Assembly: GCA_014529385.2 (NCBI GenBank)
Contig: CM043942.1
Coordinates: 33,711,969 to 33,775,968 of the forward strand
DNA from: Adiantum capillus-veneris
Taxonomy: Eukaryota; Streptophyta; Polypodiopsida; Polypodiales; Pteridaceae
DNA: 64,000 bases
Direction: 5' to 3'
Shown: positions 20,985-33,039 of the stretch, piece by piece
Layout: each line of letters opens with the position of its first letter
Numbering within the stretch: the first letter of the stretch is position 1
Notes under the pieces: generated by a model
Seen by the model: only the letters and a program-made list of their open reading frames with translations
Database searches by the model: none
Told to the model about the DNA's origin: nothing
Position numbers and translations under genes: made by a program

Positions 20985-22085
20985 TCAATAAAAGCCTTTT
21001 TATCATGCCATGCTTCATATGGAGTCATAGACTGCAAAGCGTAAGACACTTGTTAAGAACATAAGTGGCAAACATGATGGCCTCAACCCAAAACAAATGT
21101 GCAAAGCTTGACTTTTGACCATACATCTTGAAATTTCCATAAGAGGCCTATTTTTTCTATTAGTAACACCATTTTTTTGAGGCATATAAGGCACAGTGTA
21201 TTGGGTGGTGTTTTATCCCACGACTAACAAAAAATTCATTAAATTCATGAGACATGTACTCCTCCCCTTGATTGGAACGGAGGGTGCACATAGTACATTT
21301 TGAGACATTTTCAACCATAGCCAAAATTTGTATGAAGCACAAAAACACTTCGAACTTTGCCTAAAGCAAATACATTGGTGCATGCCTGGAGTAATCATCA
21401 ATGAAAGTCACAAAGTAAAGGTAATTTCCCAAGGATGGAGTTTGCATGGGCCCACAAACATCACTATGCACAAGCTGGAATCTACATGTGTCTCTAACTA
21501 AACCATCCTTTGGAAACTTCAAACACTGCATATTACCCAAATACAACCTTCACAAACATGTTTGACGATAGGTGCTTCAAGAGGCGACAAAGAAGCAACC
21601 ATATCAGATTTTTGCAAATGCAACAAACTAGAAAAATTCAGATGTCCAAAACATGCATGCCAAAGTTTTGCATCTGAAATAGCCTTAGAATCCACAACTG
21701 CATTTGAAAAATTCTACCCACACTTGTCATACAAAGTGAGCTTATACAGGCTATTGCATAAAATGCCAGCTGAAACAATTTCATCATCGAAACTTAGATC
21801 ATGTATTGTACACCTGTCATCCAAAAATTTGACTACAACTTCAAGTCTAGCAAGTGCAGTTACAAACAAACGATTCTTCTTGATCCCAAGTACATACAAT
21901 GCATCAACAAGTGTAAAAGAATTGCCATTTATATTAGTAAGCACAATCTTTCTATCTCCCTTGACTAGATAAGAGGCATTGTTGGCACAAGTGACTTAAT
22001 TCCCATATGAGACATCTCAAGAGAGGTAAACAAGTCATGATGAGAGGTAATGTGCTTTGTAGCACCACTGTCAAAGTAACACTAT
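20985..22085 (-). pseudogene. Copia protease-integrase fragment
   Basis: Minus reading: CYFDSGATKHITSHHDLF-like protease core near 22030-22085 (DSGATKH), DDRCTIHDLSFDDEIVSAG at 21714-21944, then integrase with LVHSDVCGPMQTPSLGNYLYFVTFIDDYSRHA at 21361-21546 (first catalytic Asp region) and LRSNQGEEYMSHEFNEF with GIKHHPI at 21160-21300. These are the zinc-finger/core parts of a copia integrase. Stops separate the pieces. The fragment starts abruptly at 22085 beside an LTR-like block and ends before RT. It covers the part missing from the 6.6-8.8-kb relic but is not joined to it. Confidence 0.85.
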
Positions 22086-23270
22086 AATGGAGATGGCCTT
22101 TTAACTTGGAGAGTAGCGGAAATTAGAAAAGTACTTTTAGGAAATTACTTTGTGAGCATAGCGGGTGAACTTAATTGATGGTAGCCACATAAACACAATA
22201 TTAAGTTAACTTGTCATGAATAATACTTTTGCGAGAGAGAGTTTAGAGAACATGACAACAGTTGAGGACCGGATTTATGTGGACCCGGTCCCCCCTCCAA
22301 TAGGTATTTGTAGTATAGTTCTCCCATCAAGAGAGACTTGTTACAATAATACAATCTTTGTGTTCCTTGTGACCTAGGTGATGCAATGAAGATGGAAAGC
22401 TTCATGCATCACAAGCATAACATAAACTTGGTGGAAAGCATTAACTATCCCAAGCCTCAATTGCAAGACCTCAAACACCTTTGAAGGTGAAGAGCTAGGA
22501 GGGAATGAAGGTAGGGAAGAGGAAGAAGAAACATTTTATAGGAGAAAGAATTAGTTCCTCACTTATCATCACTCTTCTTGTTGGCATACATAATAGAATA
22601 GTATTGAAGATGGAGAAGATGGTAAGCTTAAGCATTGAAGCATGGCCCTTGGTTGGATTTGCATTCCATAGCCAAGAGTGTTGGTGTAGGCTCTCAACCT
22701 CTCTACTTGCTTGGATAAGGAGAGGGAGATCTTGCACTTTGCACAATGCACAATGAGGGTGTGTGTGTATGTGTACGTGTGTGTGGAAGAGTATACCCCC
22801 CAAGCATGCCCCTAGCTTCCTTGGTGGACCCCCCCTTGTAGCTCATGCTTGAATCTCATTGGACTCCTCTAGGCCTAGCCAAGCACAAGCATGAGGCATT
22901 ACAAGCAACAAGGGTAGTCTTGGGACAAGTGTCCCCCTTTCCCCTTTGAGAGAGAGTACTTGATAAATGCAAAAAAAATTAATCAAATCTTCTAAATTAT
23001 CATTGTTCCCCTTGGGTGGCCAACCAATAGAGTTTAGTGACACCATGAGGGCAACATGAGGAGGAACTTGACAAGTGTACCTTTTGCTTTCTTTGTACCA
23101 AGCTTGCCTTGTGTGAGGGTGTGTGTGTTCTCTCTCATCCCCCCTCTTGTAGGGCTCCCTCCCTCCTTGTAGGGATCATTGTTGAATTTTGCACACCTTA
23201 TCCCCAAGCACCTTAGTCATCAAGCATGACAAAGCACCTCAAGCTTGGGTGGTGTTCCCACAAGCATCTC
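22086..23270 (-). mobile_element. LTR-related block A
   Basis: The reverse complement of 22086-~22960 matches the 3' part of the chromovirus LTR at 25.86-26.70 kb (shared GGACCCGGTCCCCCCTCC-like, ATGCAATGAAGATGG and CATAGCCAAGAGTGTTGG segments). A third, more diverged copy is at 34.94-36.01 kb. It appears to be R/U5 and adjacent LTR sequence of a minus-strand element, cut at 22085 where copia protease sequence begins. Confidence 0.65.
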
Positions 23271-23278
23271 AAGATCCC

Positions 23279-24140
23279 TAGTGTTGGGTGGCATTGTAGC
23301 AATGACCTAATCGTAACCCACACAAAATTATCAAATTCGTGGATCAGCAACCCGGCTAGGGCATGGAAGCATGAGCATTGGATGAATAGAAATAGAGGAT
23401 TCAAGAGAATACCTCACAAATGCAAGTAGAGATTAGCCATGGCAAGACTAACTCTAATCATACTCTAATCACTATAATCAATCAACTCCTACACACATCA
23501 AGTCCATCAAAGTCCAACTTGCCAATCTTATGGAGTCACAAGAACACAGTCAAACACAAGCATCCATGATCAAAGCACACACTAATTGCATTGGTTGGCT
23601 TTCCAAATCATCACATGCCAACCAAGGTACTCTAATCACATCACACACAAGTGGCATTGAGCTCAAGGCTCTTAAACCTTCACACACTTAAGTACACAAT
23701 TAGGCACAAAATCTAATGACATGACCAAGAGGGCACACACACTACACTAATCAAGAGAATTAGAGAAGTCATCAACTAATTGAAAGACTTGTGGAAGAAG
23801 AGAGTTAAGATCAAAGCAAGAAGTACGTACCTCTCTCAAATCTAGAATAATGAGAGTGTAATACTACTTCATGATATAATGAAATGTAGAGAAGATAAAA
23901 CTAATGAGTAAAATAGGGATTAGATTAATCAAGCTTCTCTAATTACAATGGATTAGTACTAGCCTCTTAAGCATGGGCATTAAGCTCAAGGCTAGGCCAT
24001 CCATAGAGTAAGCAGGAGAGAGAGAGAGCGAGAGAGAGAGAGAGAGCTCTCAAAAGTGGATCCTCAAGAGTGGATACTCAAGAATGAAGCCTCCTTGCAA
24101 AAGGCTTCCTTTTAAAGGCTTTCACCACAATCCCTTCTAC
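23279..24140. repeat. Repeat block B (first copy)
   Basis: From TGTTGGGTGGCATTGTAGCA to about TTCACCACAATCCCTTCT, nearly identical to 34118-34930. It has TG..CA-like ends and so could itself be an LTR. It contains an (AG)n near 24011-24047 that is shortened in the second copy. No coding content. Confidence 0.8.
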
Positions 24141-25072
24141 TATGGGTTTAAGTTTGAGCCCTCTAGCTAGCATATACAACTTTGGAACTCCCAATGAGCC
24201 CAAGACTTATACAAAGTGAGTTGGAAATATTATGCACAACCATAGCATATCTCCCGCATAATGCATAACCGGTGTAGCCTGTGTTAGCCGATGCTGACAT
24301 TCCCCCCTTCCTAATTTGGCACACATCCTCGTGTGACGGTGAAGCAAAACAAGGTGACATGGTAGAAAGCAAGTCCATGGAAGAAATGTTGAGCTGCAAA
24401 ACATAAGAGCCAGTAATGATCATCAAAGCCCAACAAGGATAAAAACTTGAAGTACAATAAACAAGCATGCAAAGTGAATTCTTTTGCTTCTAAAAGATGG
24501 GTGAATCATAGTCAAAAACTAGACAGCATAAAGAAAAAAAACACTCCAACTATCATGAAGATTAAACCACTAATGCATGTTCATAAACCTATTAGCCTAA
24601 AAACTATGTGACCAATCTTAATAAATCATTCAAGTCTATCATGTCTACGGGCTAAAAAAAAGCTCCTAATATATTAGTACATTGTCACAACTTTTTTGAA
24701 GCTCATGGAAGTTTGTTTTTGTCATTCATAGAAAAAAGTAAAACACATCACAAGGATACCACCCCAAGGAAATTCTAGGTACGACTCGCGGCTCCTTGAA
24801 TCCTCAAGAAGGTGTTGCAAAAGCCTCCTTGCCTATTAAGGCAACTGCTAACCCCTATCAGCCCAGGGCATCGGTTTAGGGCCTTGACGAAGTGAGCCAA
24901 GGTGATTCCCCTTGCCTGCCAAGTGCCAATAAGGTGCTATGCCTCACATGGACACAACATAACATATAAATTTTCTTTTCATGTGTCTAGTAGCATTTTT
25001 GCTACTTTTCTTAACACGTTTTTGCTTAATTGTTTTATTTTTTAGCACTTTTTTATTGCTTCCAGCATGAGA
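24141..25072. other. No gene seen
   Basis: Nothing coding. Text near 24770-24960 (CAAGAAGGTGTTGCAAAAGC, CCTTGCCTGCCAAGTGCC) is richer in GC but unrecognised. It is directly followed by the 5' LTR. Confidence 0.4.
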
Positions 25073-26699
25073 TGTCATTAAATATCTAATATCTAACCAA
25101 CCCAAATGATTTTCTCATATTAAACTGATCATTCAATATGGGATACTAAACAGGAACAAGGGTTAGAATATAGACTTGTGCTTACGAATCTATCTCAACA
25201 CGGGGCCAATGGTAAAGGGGCCCAAATGAGAGATGGTCTATCAAAGGGCAAGGTTAACTAATGAAGCTTAAAAGACCTTAGGGATAGATTCATTAAAGAC
25301 CTCCAATGGTTAGTGTTAAAAGTCCTTTGACCTTAAGCAAGCTAGGGCTGAGATTGAGGTGGGAACCCGACTTTGACTTAAGCAAGCTAGGGCTATGCTT
25401 GAGGTGGGAACCCAACCTAAACTTAAGCAAGCTAGGGCTGTGCTTTAGGTGGGAACCTGACCTAAACTTAAACAAGCTAGGACTGTGCTTGAGGTGGGAA
25501 CTCCACCTAAGGTGCTTGTCATGCTTGATGACTAAGGTACTTGAGGTACTTGTTACATTTTAATGAAGAAGTTGCTTGAGAAGCTTCCTATGCATGGGGG
25601 GTAAGATGCTTGAGTCAAAAACAGAACCTACATACTTAATGAGGAAGTTTCTTGAGAAACTTCCTATGCATAAAAATCTCAAAGCTAGGGGAATTGTAAA
25701 AGAGCACATGGGACACATGCCAGACTCTCACTAAGCTTAACCACATGGTGTGCTTAAATGCTATTGGTTGGTCTAAAGAGGGGTCCAGTGAGCTTCTACT
25801 TCCATCTAAAAAATACTAGATATTTTCAAGATCTCTCTCTCTAAGGGGTAAGGAGGACACTTGTCAAAAGACTACCCATGTGCTTGACTGCGTGCTACAT
25901 GTGATTGGATAAGGGGAGAGGGGTCCAATGAGCTTGCAGCATGTAGAAATCTTGCCCAAAGCAAGGAAGGGGGATGCTAGGGGGGATATACTCCACACAC
26001 ACACACTCATTTGCAAGGCCATTCTCACTTGGTGAAAATTGAGGAACACCACCTCCTTCTCCAAGCTTGTGAGAGTGAAAGCCTACACCAACACTCTTGG
26101 CTATGGAATGCAAATCCAACCAAGCGTCATGCTTCAATGCTTAATATTTCCATCTTCTCCATCTTCATTACTATGCTATTATGTATGCTAGAAAGAAGAG
26201 TAATGATAAGTGAGGAACTATTTCTTTCTCCTATGGAATGTTTCTTCTTCCTCTTCCCTATCCTCATTCCCTACTAGCTCTCTCCACCTTCAAAGGTGTT
26301 TGAGGCCTTGGGACTGAGGCTTGGGATAGTTAATGCTTTCTACAAGTTTATCTTATGCTTGTGATGCATGAAGATTTCCATCTTCATTGCATCATGTAGG
26401 TCACAAGGAACACAAAGATTGTATTGTACCAAGTCTCTCTTGATGGGAGAAACTATAATACAAATGCCTATCGGAGGGGGGACCGGCTCCATATGAATCC
26501 GGTCCTCAACTATTGTCATGTTCTCTAAACTCTCTCTCTTGTAAAAGTATTGTTCATGCCAAATTTAACTAAGTACCATGTTTATGTTGCTACCATCAAT
26601 TAAGTTCACCCGCTATGCTCACAAAGTAATCTCTCAAAAGTGCTTCACCTAATTTCCTAATTTCGCTACTCTCAAAGTTCATAGGCCATTTCCATTACA
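25073..26699 (+). mobile_element. 5' LTR of chromovirus 1 (~1.63 kb)
   Basis: Begins TGTCATTAAATATC and ends TCCATTACA. The start recurs at 32042 after a purine-rich tract, and a tRNA-Met-type primer site follows the end. The last ~0.8 kb matches block A in reverse complement. The first half carries a 45-bp minisatellite. Confidence 0.85.
25331..25512. repeat. 45-bp minisatellite in the LTR
   Basis: Four near-perfect units beginning TTAAGCAAGCTAGGGCT and ending GAGGTGGGAACCCGACC. The same array, with one shortened unit, is in the 3' LTR at about 32300-32500. Because the period is a multiple of three, both strands stay open here without being genes. Confidence 0.95.
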
Positions 26700-26713
26700 T
26701 TAGTATCAGAGCA
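26700..26713 (+). promoter_or_regulatory. Primer binding site
   Basis: TTAGTATCAGAGC directly after the LTR end differs by one base from TGGTATCAGAGC, the complement of initiator tRNA-Met 3' end used by many plant LTR elements. Confidence 0.75.
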
Positions 26714-27067
26714 TTTGGTTTTCTCTTCTCTTGCTTAAGAAGAGAGGTCCTTAAGTAGCCTATTAATGGTTGTTTTGTTAATTATATTCGGGTAAGTGGG
26801 TCTGGGATCTATTATCGGTTTTGTTGAGCCCACTATGTGGGATATGGTACACACCTCGGGAGCTTTGGTCTTAATAATGGAATCTTTTTAGACTTTCCTA
26901 CGGCTTTACTATTATTGAGCCATAAGAAGTCCGAAAGGAGCTATCCCTCGGCAACTTCGCATAGACTCACTCCACTACTCTCTATAATTAACCAATTCAA
27001 GCCGTGGGTGTAGATACTCAAGTGCCTATTTTCAAAGGCTAAGAGGAGTGGAAACTAAGGTTTTGAA

Positions 27068-28560
27068 TTGCCAAAGCATACACTAAGTAAACACATAAGT
27101 TCAACTAACATGGATGACAATAACCAAGAGAGTAGGATGAACATTGATAACTTTGATTTTTCACATGAAGGTGCTAATGATGATGCCCCCATGTTTGTTA
27201 ATTATCTTGTTAGTAGGTTGCAGCAAGCTATGGGCAACTCCTCTTTGCAAGCCAAAGTTACTCAACAACTTCGTGCTTATGGGATTTCCTTTCCTCTCAA
27301 AGAGGAGAGAGAGCTTAGGAGGCCTCTTGGTGAGACCCCCAAAAGAAGACTCTCTCCCATACGAGAGGAGGAACCCAAAGAACGAGATAGTAATGACTCC
27401 CTAGGTTCCTCAAAATATGTGGCTCCATGAAGATGGCGGTCTAGATGATCACCAACTCCTCCCAAGAGGAAACGGTTAACCCATAGTCCTTCTCCTTGTC
27501 ACTCCAAAAGGGAAGAGAGGAAACAAAGGAAGAAAAGGGCAAGAAAGAGGTCACCCTCTTCTCCTTTTTCTTCACCTTCCTCCTCTACCAATGAAAGCTA
27601 TGGCTATTCTCCTAGAGAATACAAGAGGGGAGGACATTGCAAATCTTACCCTGCATGGCAAAGGTCACAAAAGTTTAAGAAGTTCAAAGAGGGAGGAAAG
27701 AGTATCTCTTTTCTCACCTATGATGGCACCTTTGGTGCTACCGACAAAGTCTTTGTCTTCATCCTATAGTTTGATGCGGCCTTTGGAGACGAGGGCTTCA
27801 CGGAGTCCTCCAAGCTATACCATGTAGCTATTCACTTTTGAAAATCGGCTCATCAATGGTGGCCCTAGCCTTCGTGGCAACGGCAAAGCCCCAAAGACAT
27901 GGAAAACTCTACGAGTTTCCATCGTGAAGCAATTCCTTACAAGTGATGCAAATGACAAAGTGCTTACCAAATGGTGAAGTTTAAAGCTTCTCTCTCATGA
28001 GTCTATCCACAAATATGTGGACAAGTTTTGGGATTTACATCTCAAGATTACTATCCTTCAAAAGATAGACTTTGCAGTGCAAAAGAAACAATTACGTGCG
28101 GGATTACCCAAAGAGATGGCCGAGTATGTCAACTCTCAACGGCCTAGTTCTATCACCAAGGTAATCCACCACACCATGTATGATTCACGCATCAATTTCC
28201 AACAAGGGTCTAGATGGAATGTCAAACCCATGGAAAATAAAGACAAAAGTGATGCCAAGGGGAAATCCAATGCCCAGAATTCTTCCCAAGGCCATTCCAG
28301 CAATAACAAAAACAATCGGTCCAAGGAGAAGGGAGTTTACAAAGGTAAATATAAACTCTCTCCTAAAGAGTTAGAAGCTTTTCGTAAGGACCACAAATGT
28401 TTTAAGTGTGGGGAACAAGGACATGGTTATCGTCCTTACCCCAAGAGAATTGCCCGCAAGAAGACTCCTAGAGCCTCTATGTTTGAAGCTCCAAAAAGAG
28501 GATGCTCATTGCCAAGGATTTCTCCTTTCCTATTCTTGGGGAAATATGCAAGAGTATGAT
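27068..28560 (+). pseudogene. Chromovirus 1 gag with zinc knuckle
   Basis: The capsid-like part is broken over frames: MPKHTLSKHISSTNMDD, VNYLVSRLQQAM, an Arg/Ser-rich stretch, and FAVQKKQLRAGLPKEMAEYV at 28060-28140. Then comes a Lys/Ser/Asn-rich linker and CFKCGEQGHGYRPYP at about 28401. That is a CCHC knuckle whose last Cys is replaced by Pro in this frame. Gag forms the particle and the knuckle binds RNA. Frameshifts at about 27.43-28.0 kb and the altered knuckle mark decay. Confidence 0.75.
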
Positions 28561-28925
28561 TTCTTTATTTTTTTTGACCCTGGTTCAACTCACAACTTCA
28601 TATCCATGGAGTTGACCACTAAGCTAGGCATACAAGCCCACAAGATGGGAGATACATTGAAAGCCAATGAAGCTAGATCAACGGACAAGATGTCTCAGTT
28701 GCTTCCTTAATTAGAAAATTGAGGCTTCATGTCCAAAGCTATGTGGACAAAAAGGATTTCTTCATCTTGCCTCTCAAACATGAGAATGTTATCGTTGGAG
28801 CACCATGGTTTAACCGCATAGCTTCCAACATGAAGTTCCTTGAAAGGAGAATCTACTTCACCTACAGGGAAAAGAGCATGTACATTGATGCTAATGAGTT
28901 GGGGAACACCATATCGTTGCAATAA
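28549..28925 (+). pseudogene. Chromovirus 1 protease domain
   Basis: DFFIFFDPGSTHNFIS carries the aspartic-protease motif with D-P-G where D-S/T-G is expected, then LGIQAHKM; after a frame change, FFILPLKHENVIVGAPWFNR is the second conserved block. The Ser/Thr to Pro change next to the catalytic Asp would be damaging. The protease would release mature Gag and Pol products. Confidence 0.75.
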
Positions 28926-28929
28926 AGGG

Positions 28930-29524
28930 AATCAAGAGGAATTAGAGTTGTCTAATTTTCTAAGTGGATTCCAAGATGTTTTCATTGATGACATCCCTAG
29001 TGAGCTATCTCTAAAACGAGGGATGATGACCATGAAATTGAGCTCCTATCAAGAAGCTCACCACCTAACAAGCCTCCTTATCGAGTTTCACAAGCTCAAC
29101 AAGAGAAGATCATGAGGCAAGTGCATGAATTTGTTAAAAGAAAAAAGGGAATGGTGAGGTTTAGCTCCTCTCCATTTTGTTCACCATTGCTTTTAGTGAA
29201 AAAGAAATACGACACATATTACATGTGTGTCGACTATAAAGCACTAAATAAGATCACTATCAAAAATAGATTTCCTGTGCCACGGGTAGAAAATCTATTT
29301 GATAATTTACAAGTTTTGGCCTGACAAATGCTCCAGACACATTCAAACTCATGATGGACAAAAATATTCAGGCCATCCAAATTCTCTTGAAGAGTACAAG
29401 TGACACCTCCAGGTAACCCTTCACGTTGTGAGAGAGAATAAGCTTTTCATTTATTAAAAGAGAAGTGATTTTTTTTCTACAAGAGATTCAATACTTAGGT
29501 CACATTATCTCTAAAGATGGCACT
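28930..29524 (+). pseudogene. Chromovirus 1 reverse transcriptase, palm deleted
   Basis: The fingers part is recognisable: RQVHEFVKRKKGMVRFSSSPFCSPLLLVKKK, CVDYKALNKITIKNRFPVP, VENLFDNLQ. It then jumps to TNAPDTFKLMMD and, near 29480, QYLGHIISKDG. The segment with the catalytic YxDD is missing. Stops and a ~150-base internal loss show that it cannot polymerise. Confidence 0.8.
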
Positions 29525-29920
29525 CGTATGGATGCAACAATGCTAGAGGTAATTAAAAGATGGCCTAATCCAAGGAATGTACAAGAGGTACGAAGCTTTG
29601 TAGGTATGTGTGCCCATTACATAACTTAACAAAAAATAACGTTAAGTATTCATGGACTGCAAAAGTGCAAGAAGCCTTTGAAGAAGCTTAAGGAGAATCT
29701 TATCTCTCAGTGTGTGATCACACGTATGGATGCAACAAAGTTAGAGGTAATTAAAAGATGGCCTAATCCAAGGAATCTACAAGAGGTACGAAGCTTTGTA
29801 GGTATGTGTGCCCATTACATGACTTAACAAAAAATAACTTTAAGTATTCATGGACTGCAAAAGTGCAAGAAGCCTTTGAAGAAGCTTAAGGAGAATCTTA
29901 TCTCTCAGTGTGTGATCACA
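29525..29920 (+). repeat. 198-bp direct tandem duplication in pol
   Basis: 29525-29722 and 29723-29920 are almost identical. Each encodes MDAT..EVIKRWPNPRN and QEVRSFVGMCAHY, the RT/RNase H hinge. 198 bp is 66 codons, so the frame is kept. The copies differ at only a few bases. Confidence 0.95.
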
Positions 29921-30300
29921 CTGAGAGATCTCTCAAAGCAATTTGAGGTCCAATGTAATGCTTGTGGTAATTGCCTTGGAGCTATTTTTCTTCAAGAAGG
30001 GCATGCCATAGCATATGAGAGTCAAATACTCAACTTCGATAAGTGAGTATTGGGCAAATACAAAAAAGAGCTACTAGCTATTCTATATGCCCTAAACACG
30101 TGGAAACACTGTCTATTGGGGACTCCATTCATCCTATGAATGGATCACAAAGCCTCAAGACCTTCATGATGCAAACCAAGCTCTCCGACAAACAAATGTG
30201 GAAATTTTTTCTTTTGCAATTTAAATTTCATATCGCTCACATTGTTGGGCAAGCACAATTAAGTGGTCGATGCACTCGACCAAGGGTAAATGTGGTGTCT
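29921..30300 (+). pseudogene. Chromovirus 1 RNase H
   Basis: KQFEVQCNACGNCLGAIFLQEGHAIAYES is the start of a gypsy RNase H (first catalytic region, with Asp replaced by Asn: 'CNAC' for 'cDAS'). Then come KYKKELLAILYALNTWKH and LLGTPFIL, and a broken MDHKAS region. It degrades RNA in RNA:DNA hybrids in active elements. Several stops. Confidence 0.8.
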
Positions 30301-30379
30301 ATAGCAACTCACAATGATCTATCTTTTATGATAGATGAGTATGCTACTGACCAAGACTTTAAGTATGTAATTACAGCCT

Positions 30380-31330
30380 TTGCAATAGGGAAGATATAAG
30401 AACCATTCACCTTGAAGGATGGTTATCTTCCAAATGGAAATAGGCTATGTGTTAATCACCCATACAATACGAAAGTCATGTATGAATCCCATACTTCTCC
30501 TTATGCGGGGAAAAGAGGGATTCCATAGTCTACTCTTTGAGGAGTAGAAATGTATTTTTGTTGGTCTACCATTAAAAGTAAACATACAAGAGTATGTTTC
30601 AAAATGCGTGGTATACCAAAAGTTGAAAATTGATCGAGGGAAGCAACTTGGATTGTTTTAGTCGGACATGATTAACAAGAAAACACACTCTATGCTTGTC
30701 AAAAAGACTATTAAGGCACATCAAATGGCAACCCTCTTCAGATCTCAAATTTTCAAGCATCATGGATTTCCAACATCCATAGTGTCACACAAAGATCCTA
30801 GAATGACCAGTAAGTACTAGAAGGGTGTCTTTAAGAATCTAGGAAGTAGATTAAATTTCTCTTTCGGCCTATCATCCAAAAAGGGATGACCAAAGCGAAA
30901 TAACTAATCTAACGATTCTTGATATACTAAAAGCCTATGTCATGGAAGTAGATCAATGTTCTCAATGATAGAAGTACCTACCTCTTATAGAGTATGCGTA
31001 CAATGATAATGTACATACTTCTATGAGGAAAGTACCTTTTGAGGTTAAAGAAGAAAGATCCAAAAGTCCCTTACTACTTAAATTACATGGGAAGATCTTT
31101 GCTGCTGATGAATATAGTCGAGACCTACAAGAATATTTTTCCAAAGATTAAAGGGGCTATATCCATCTCACAGGAAAGGCAAAAAAGGTTGCTGCTAATA
31201 AGCACAAAAGTGTCTTACCCTTTAAGGAAAATCATTGGGTCTTGCTAAAGTTCCTCAAGGCTCATCTGAGGCATACTATGGGAAAGAGTCCTATGAACCA
31301 CCAATAGTATGATGCTAAACTAGCAAAAAG
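30380..31330 (+). pseudogene. Chromovirus 1 integrase relic
   Basis: Heavily decayed. The best-preserved stretch, near 30700-30890, is IFKHHGFPTSIVSHKDPRMTSKY followed by NLGSRLNFSF, matching the integrase core around the second catalytic Asp (here HKD for DRD). Later KVPFEV and a 'KIKGAISISQERQKR..' stretch match the C-terminal part. Many stops. Confidence 0.7.
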
Positions 31331-31335
31331 ATACT

Positions 31336-31650
31336 ATGGTCCTTAAAATTCTTAAGCCAGTCAATGAGATGGCTTATCAATTGACGTTGCCCAACCATTG
31401 GCTCATGCACAATGTTTTCCATGAGAACCTACATAAGCCTTACAAAGAAGCGCCATCAAAAGAAGCAATAGTTGTAGATCCTCCAAAAATCGAAGATCAA
31501 GAAGAAGTACTTCAATCTAAGTCCATCCTATGACATGAAGACAAGGTATTAAGAAACGGTAAGATTATCTGACAATATCTTATTAAGTTAAAGAATAATC
31601 CTTTTTAAGATGCTAAATGGATGCAAGGAACCTAGCTTAAGGATAATATG
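31336..31650 (+). pseudogene. Chromovirus 1 integrase tail and chromodomain
   Basis: LKPVNEMAYQLTLPNHWLMHNVFHENLHKPY is the usual gypsy integrase tail. After PPKIEDQEEVLQ comes SIL.HEDKVLRNGKII and QYLIK.KNNPF.DAKWM, a chromodomain shape, with stops. Chromodomains steer integration to modified histones. This assigns the element to chromoviruses. Confidence 0.75.
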
Positions 31651-32041
31651 AACCTTGTGAATGCTTACAATGTTGCACTAGAGTAAGCATATGAAAATTC
31701 ATTTTAAATGAAAAATATTTTTGTCCTATAATACTAGTTCTCTTTTTATTGTGCACAAATTTAAGAAGTATGCATGCTTAAAATCATGTTTGGGATGACG
31801 ACGTCTCTCAAATACCATGTAGAATTTGTCACTCTACTTGGGAGGATGAAATGGACTAAAGAGCAGACATGCTTGCGGCAGCTATGTTTCCCAAGAACCA
31901 AATGGATTAGTCATCCATCTTGGAATGATGTCGTAGGGTAAAAAAGGATCCTTTACCCGCTAAGACAAATTGACTAATGACTATGACTCTATCTTTTTTA
32001 CCTCATAGTCGAGGACCACTATGATTTCAAGAGAGAGGTAA

Positions 32042-32963
32042 TGTCATTAAATATCTAATATCTAACCAACCCAAATGATTTTCTCATATTAAAATGATCA
32101 TTTAATATGGGATACTAAACGGGAACAAGGGTTAGAATATAGACATGTGCTTATGGATCTATCTCAACACGGGGCCAATGGTAAAGAGACCCAAATGAGA
32201 GATGGTTTGTCAAAGAGCAAGGTTAACTAATGAAGCTTAAAAGACCTTAGGGTTAGCTTCATTCAAGACCTCCAATGGTTAGTGTTAAAAGTCCTTTGAC
32301 CTTAAGCAGAGCTTTAGGTGGGAACCCGAACTAAACTTAAGCAAGCTAGGGCTTTGCTTGAGGTGGGAACCTTAAGCAAGCTAGGGCTGTTCTTGAGGTG
32401 GGAACCGGACCTCAACTTAAGCAAGCTATGGTTGTGCTTGAGGTGGATACCTGACCTACGCCTTAACAAGCTAGGGATGTGCTTGAGGGGGGAACTCCAC
32501 CTAAGGTGCTTGTCATGCTTGATGACTAAGGTACTTGAGGTACTTGTCACATTTAATGAGGAAGTTGCTTGAGAAGCTTCCTATGCATGGGGGTAAGATG
32601 CTTGAGTCAAAAAGATAACCTACACATCTAATGAGGAAGTTGCTTGAGAAACTTCTTATGCATAAAAATCTCAAAGTTCGGGGAATTCTAAAAGAGCACA
32701 TGGGACACATGTCAGACTCTCACTAAGCTTAACCACATGGTGTGCTTAAATGCTATTGGTTGGTCTAAAGAGGGGTCCAGTTAGCTTCTACTTCCATCTA
32801 AAAAATACTAGATATTTTCAAGATCTCTCTCTCTAAGGAGTAAGGAGGACAATCGTCAAAAGACTACCCATGTGCTTGACTGCGTGCTGCATGTGATTGG
32901 ATAAGGGGAGAGGGGTCCAATGAGCTTGCAGCATGTAGAAATCTTGCCCAAAGCAAGGAAGGT
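32042..32963 (+). mobile_element. Chromovirus 1 3' LTR, truncated
   Basis: Follows the tract TTTCAAGAGAGAGGTAA and repeats 25073-~25965 with scattered changes. The match stops at AGCAAGGAAGG (32963). The missing U5 part is replaced by satellite sequence. Confidence 0.85.
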
Positions 32964-33039
32964 TCTAAACTAACTAATTAACTATGCTATAATTATCATA
33001 AGTAGATAATTCTATTTGTGACCTCTTGTAATTATCTTT

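Noticed and set aside
25293-25563. Overlapping open frames on both strands encoding LSKLGLCLRWEP-type repeats
   Set aside because: They are a by-product of a 45-bp LTR minisatellite whose period is a multiple of three.
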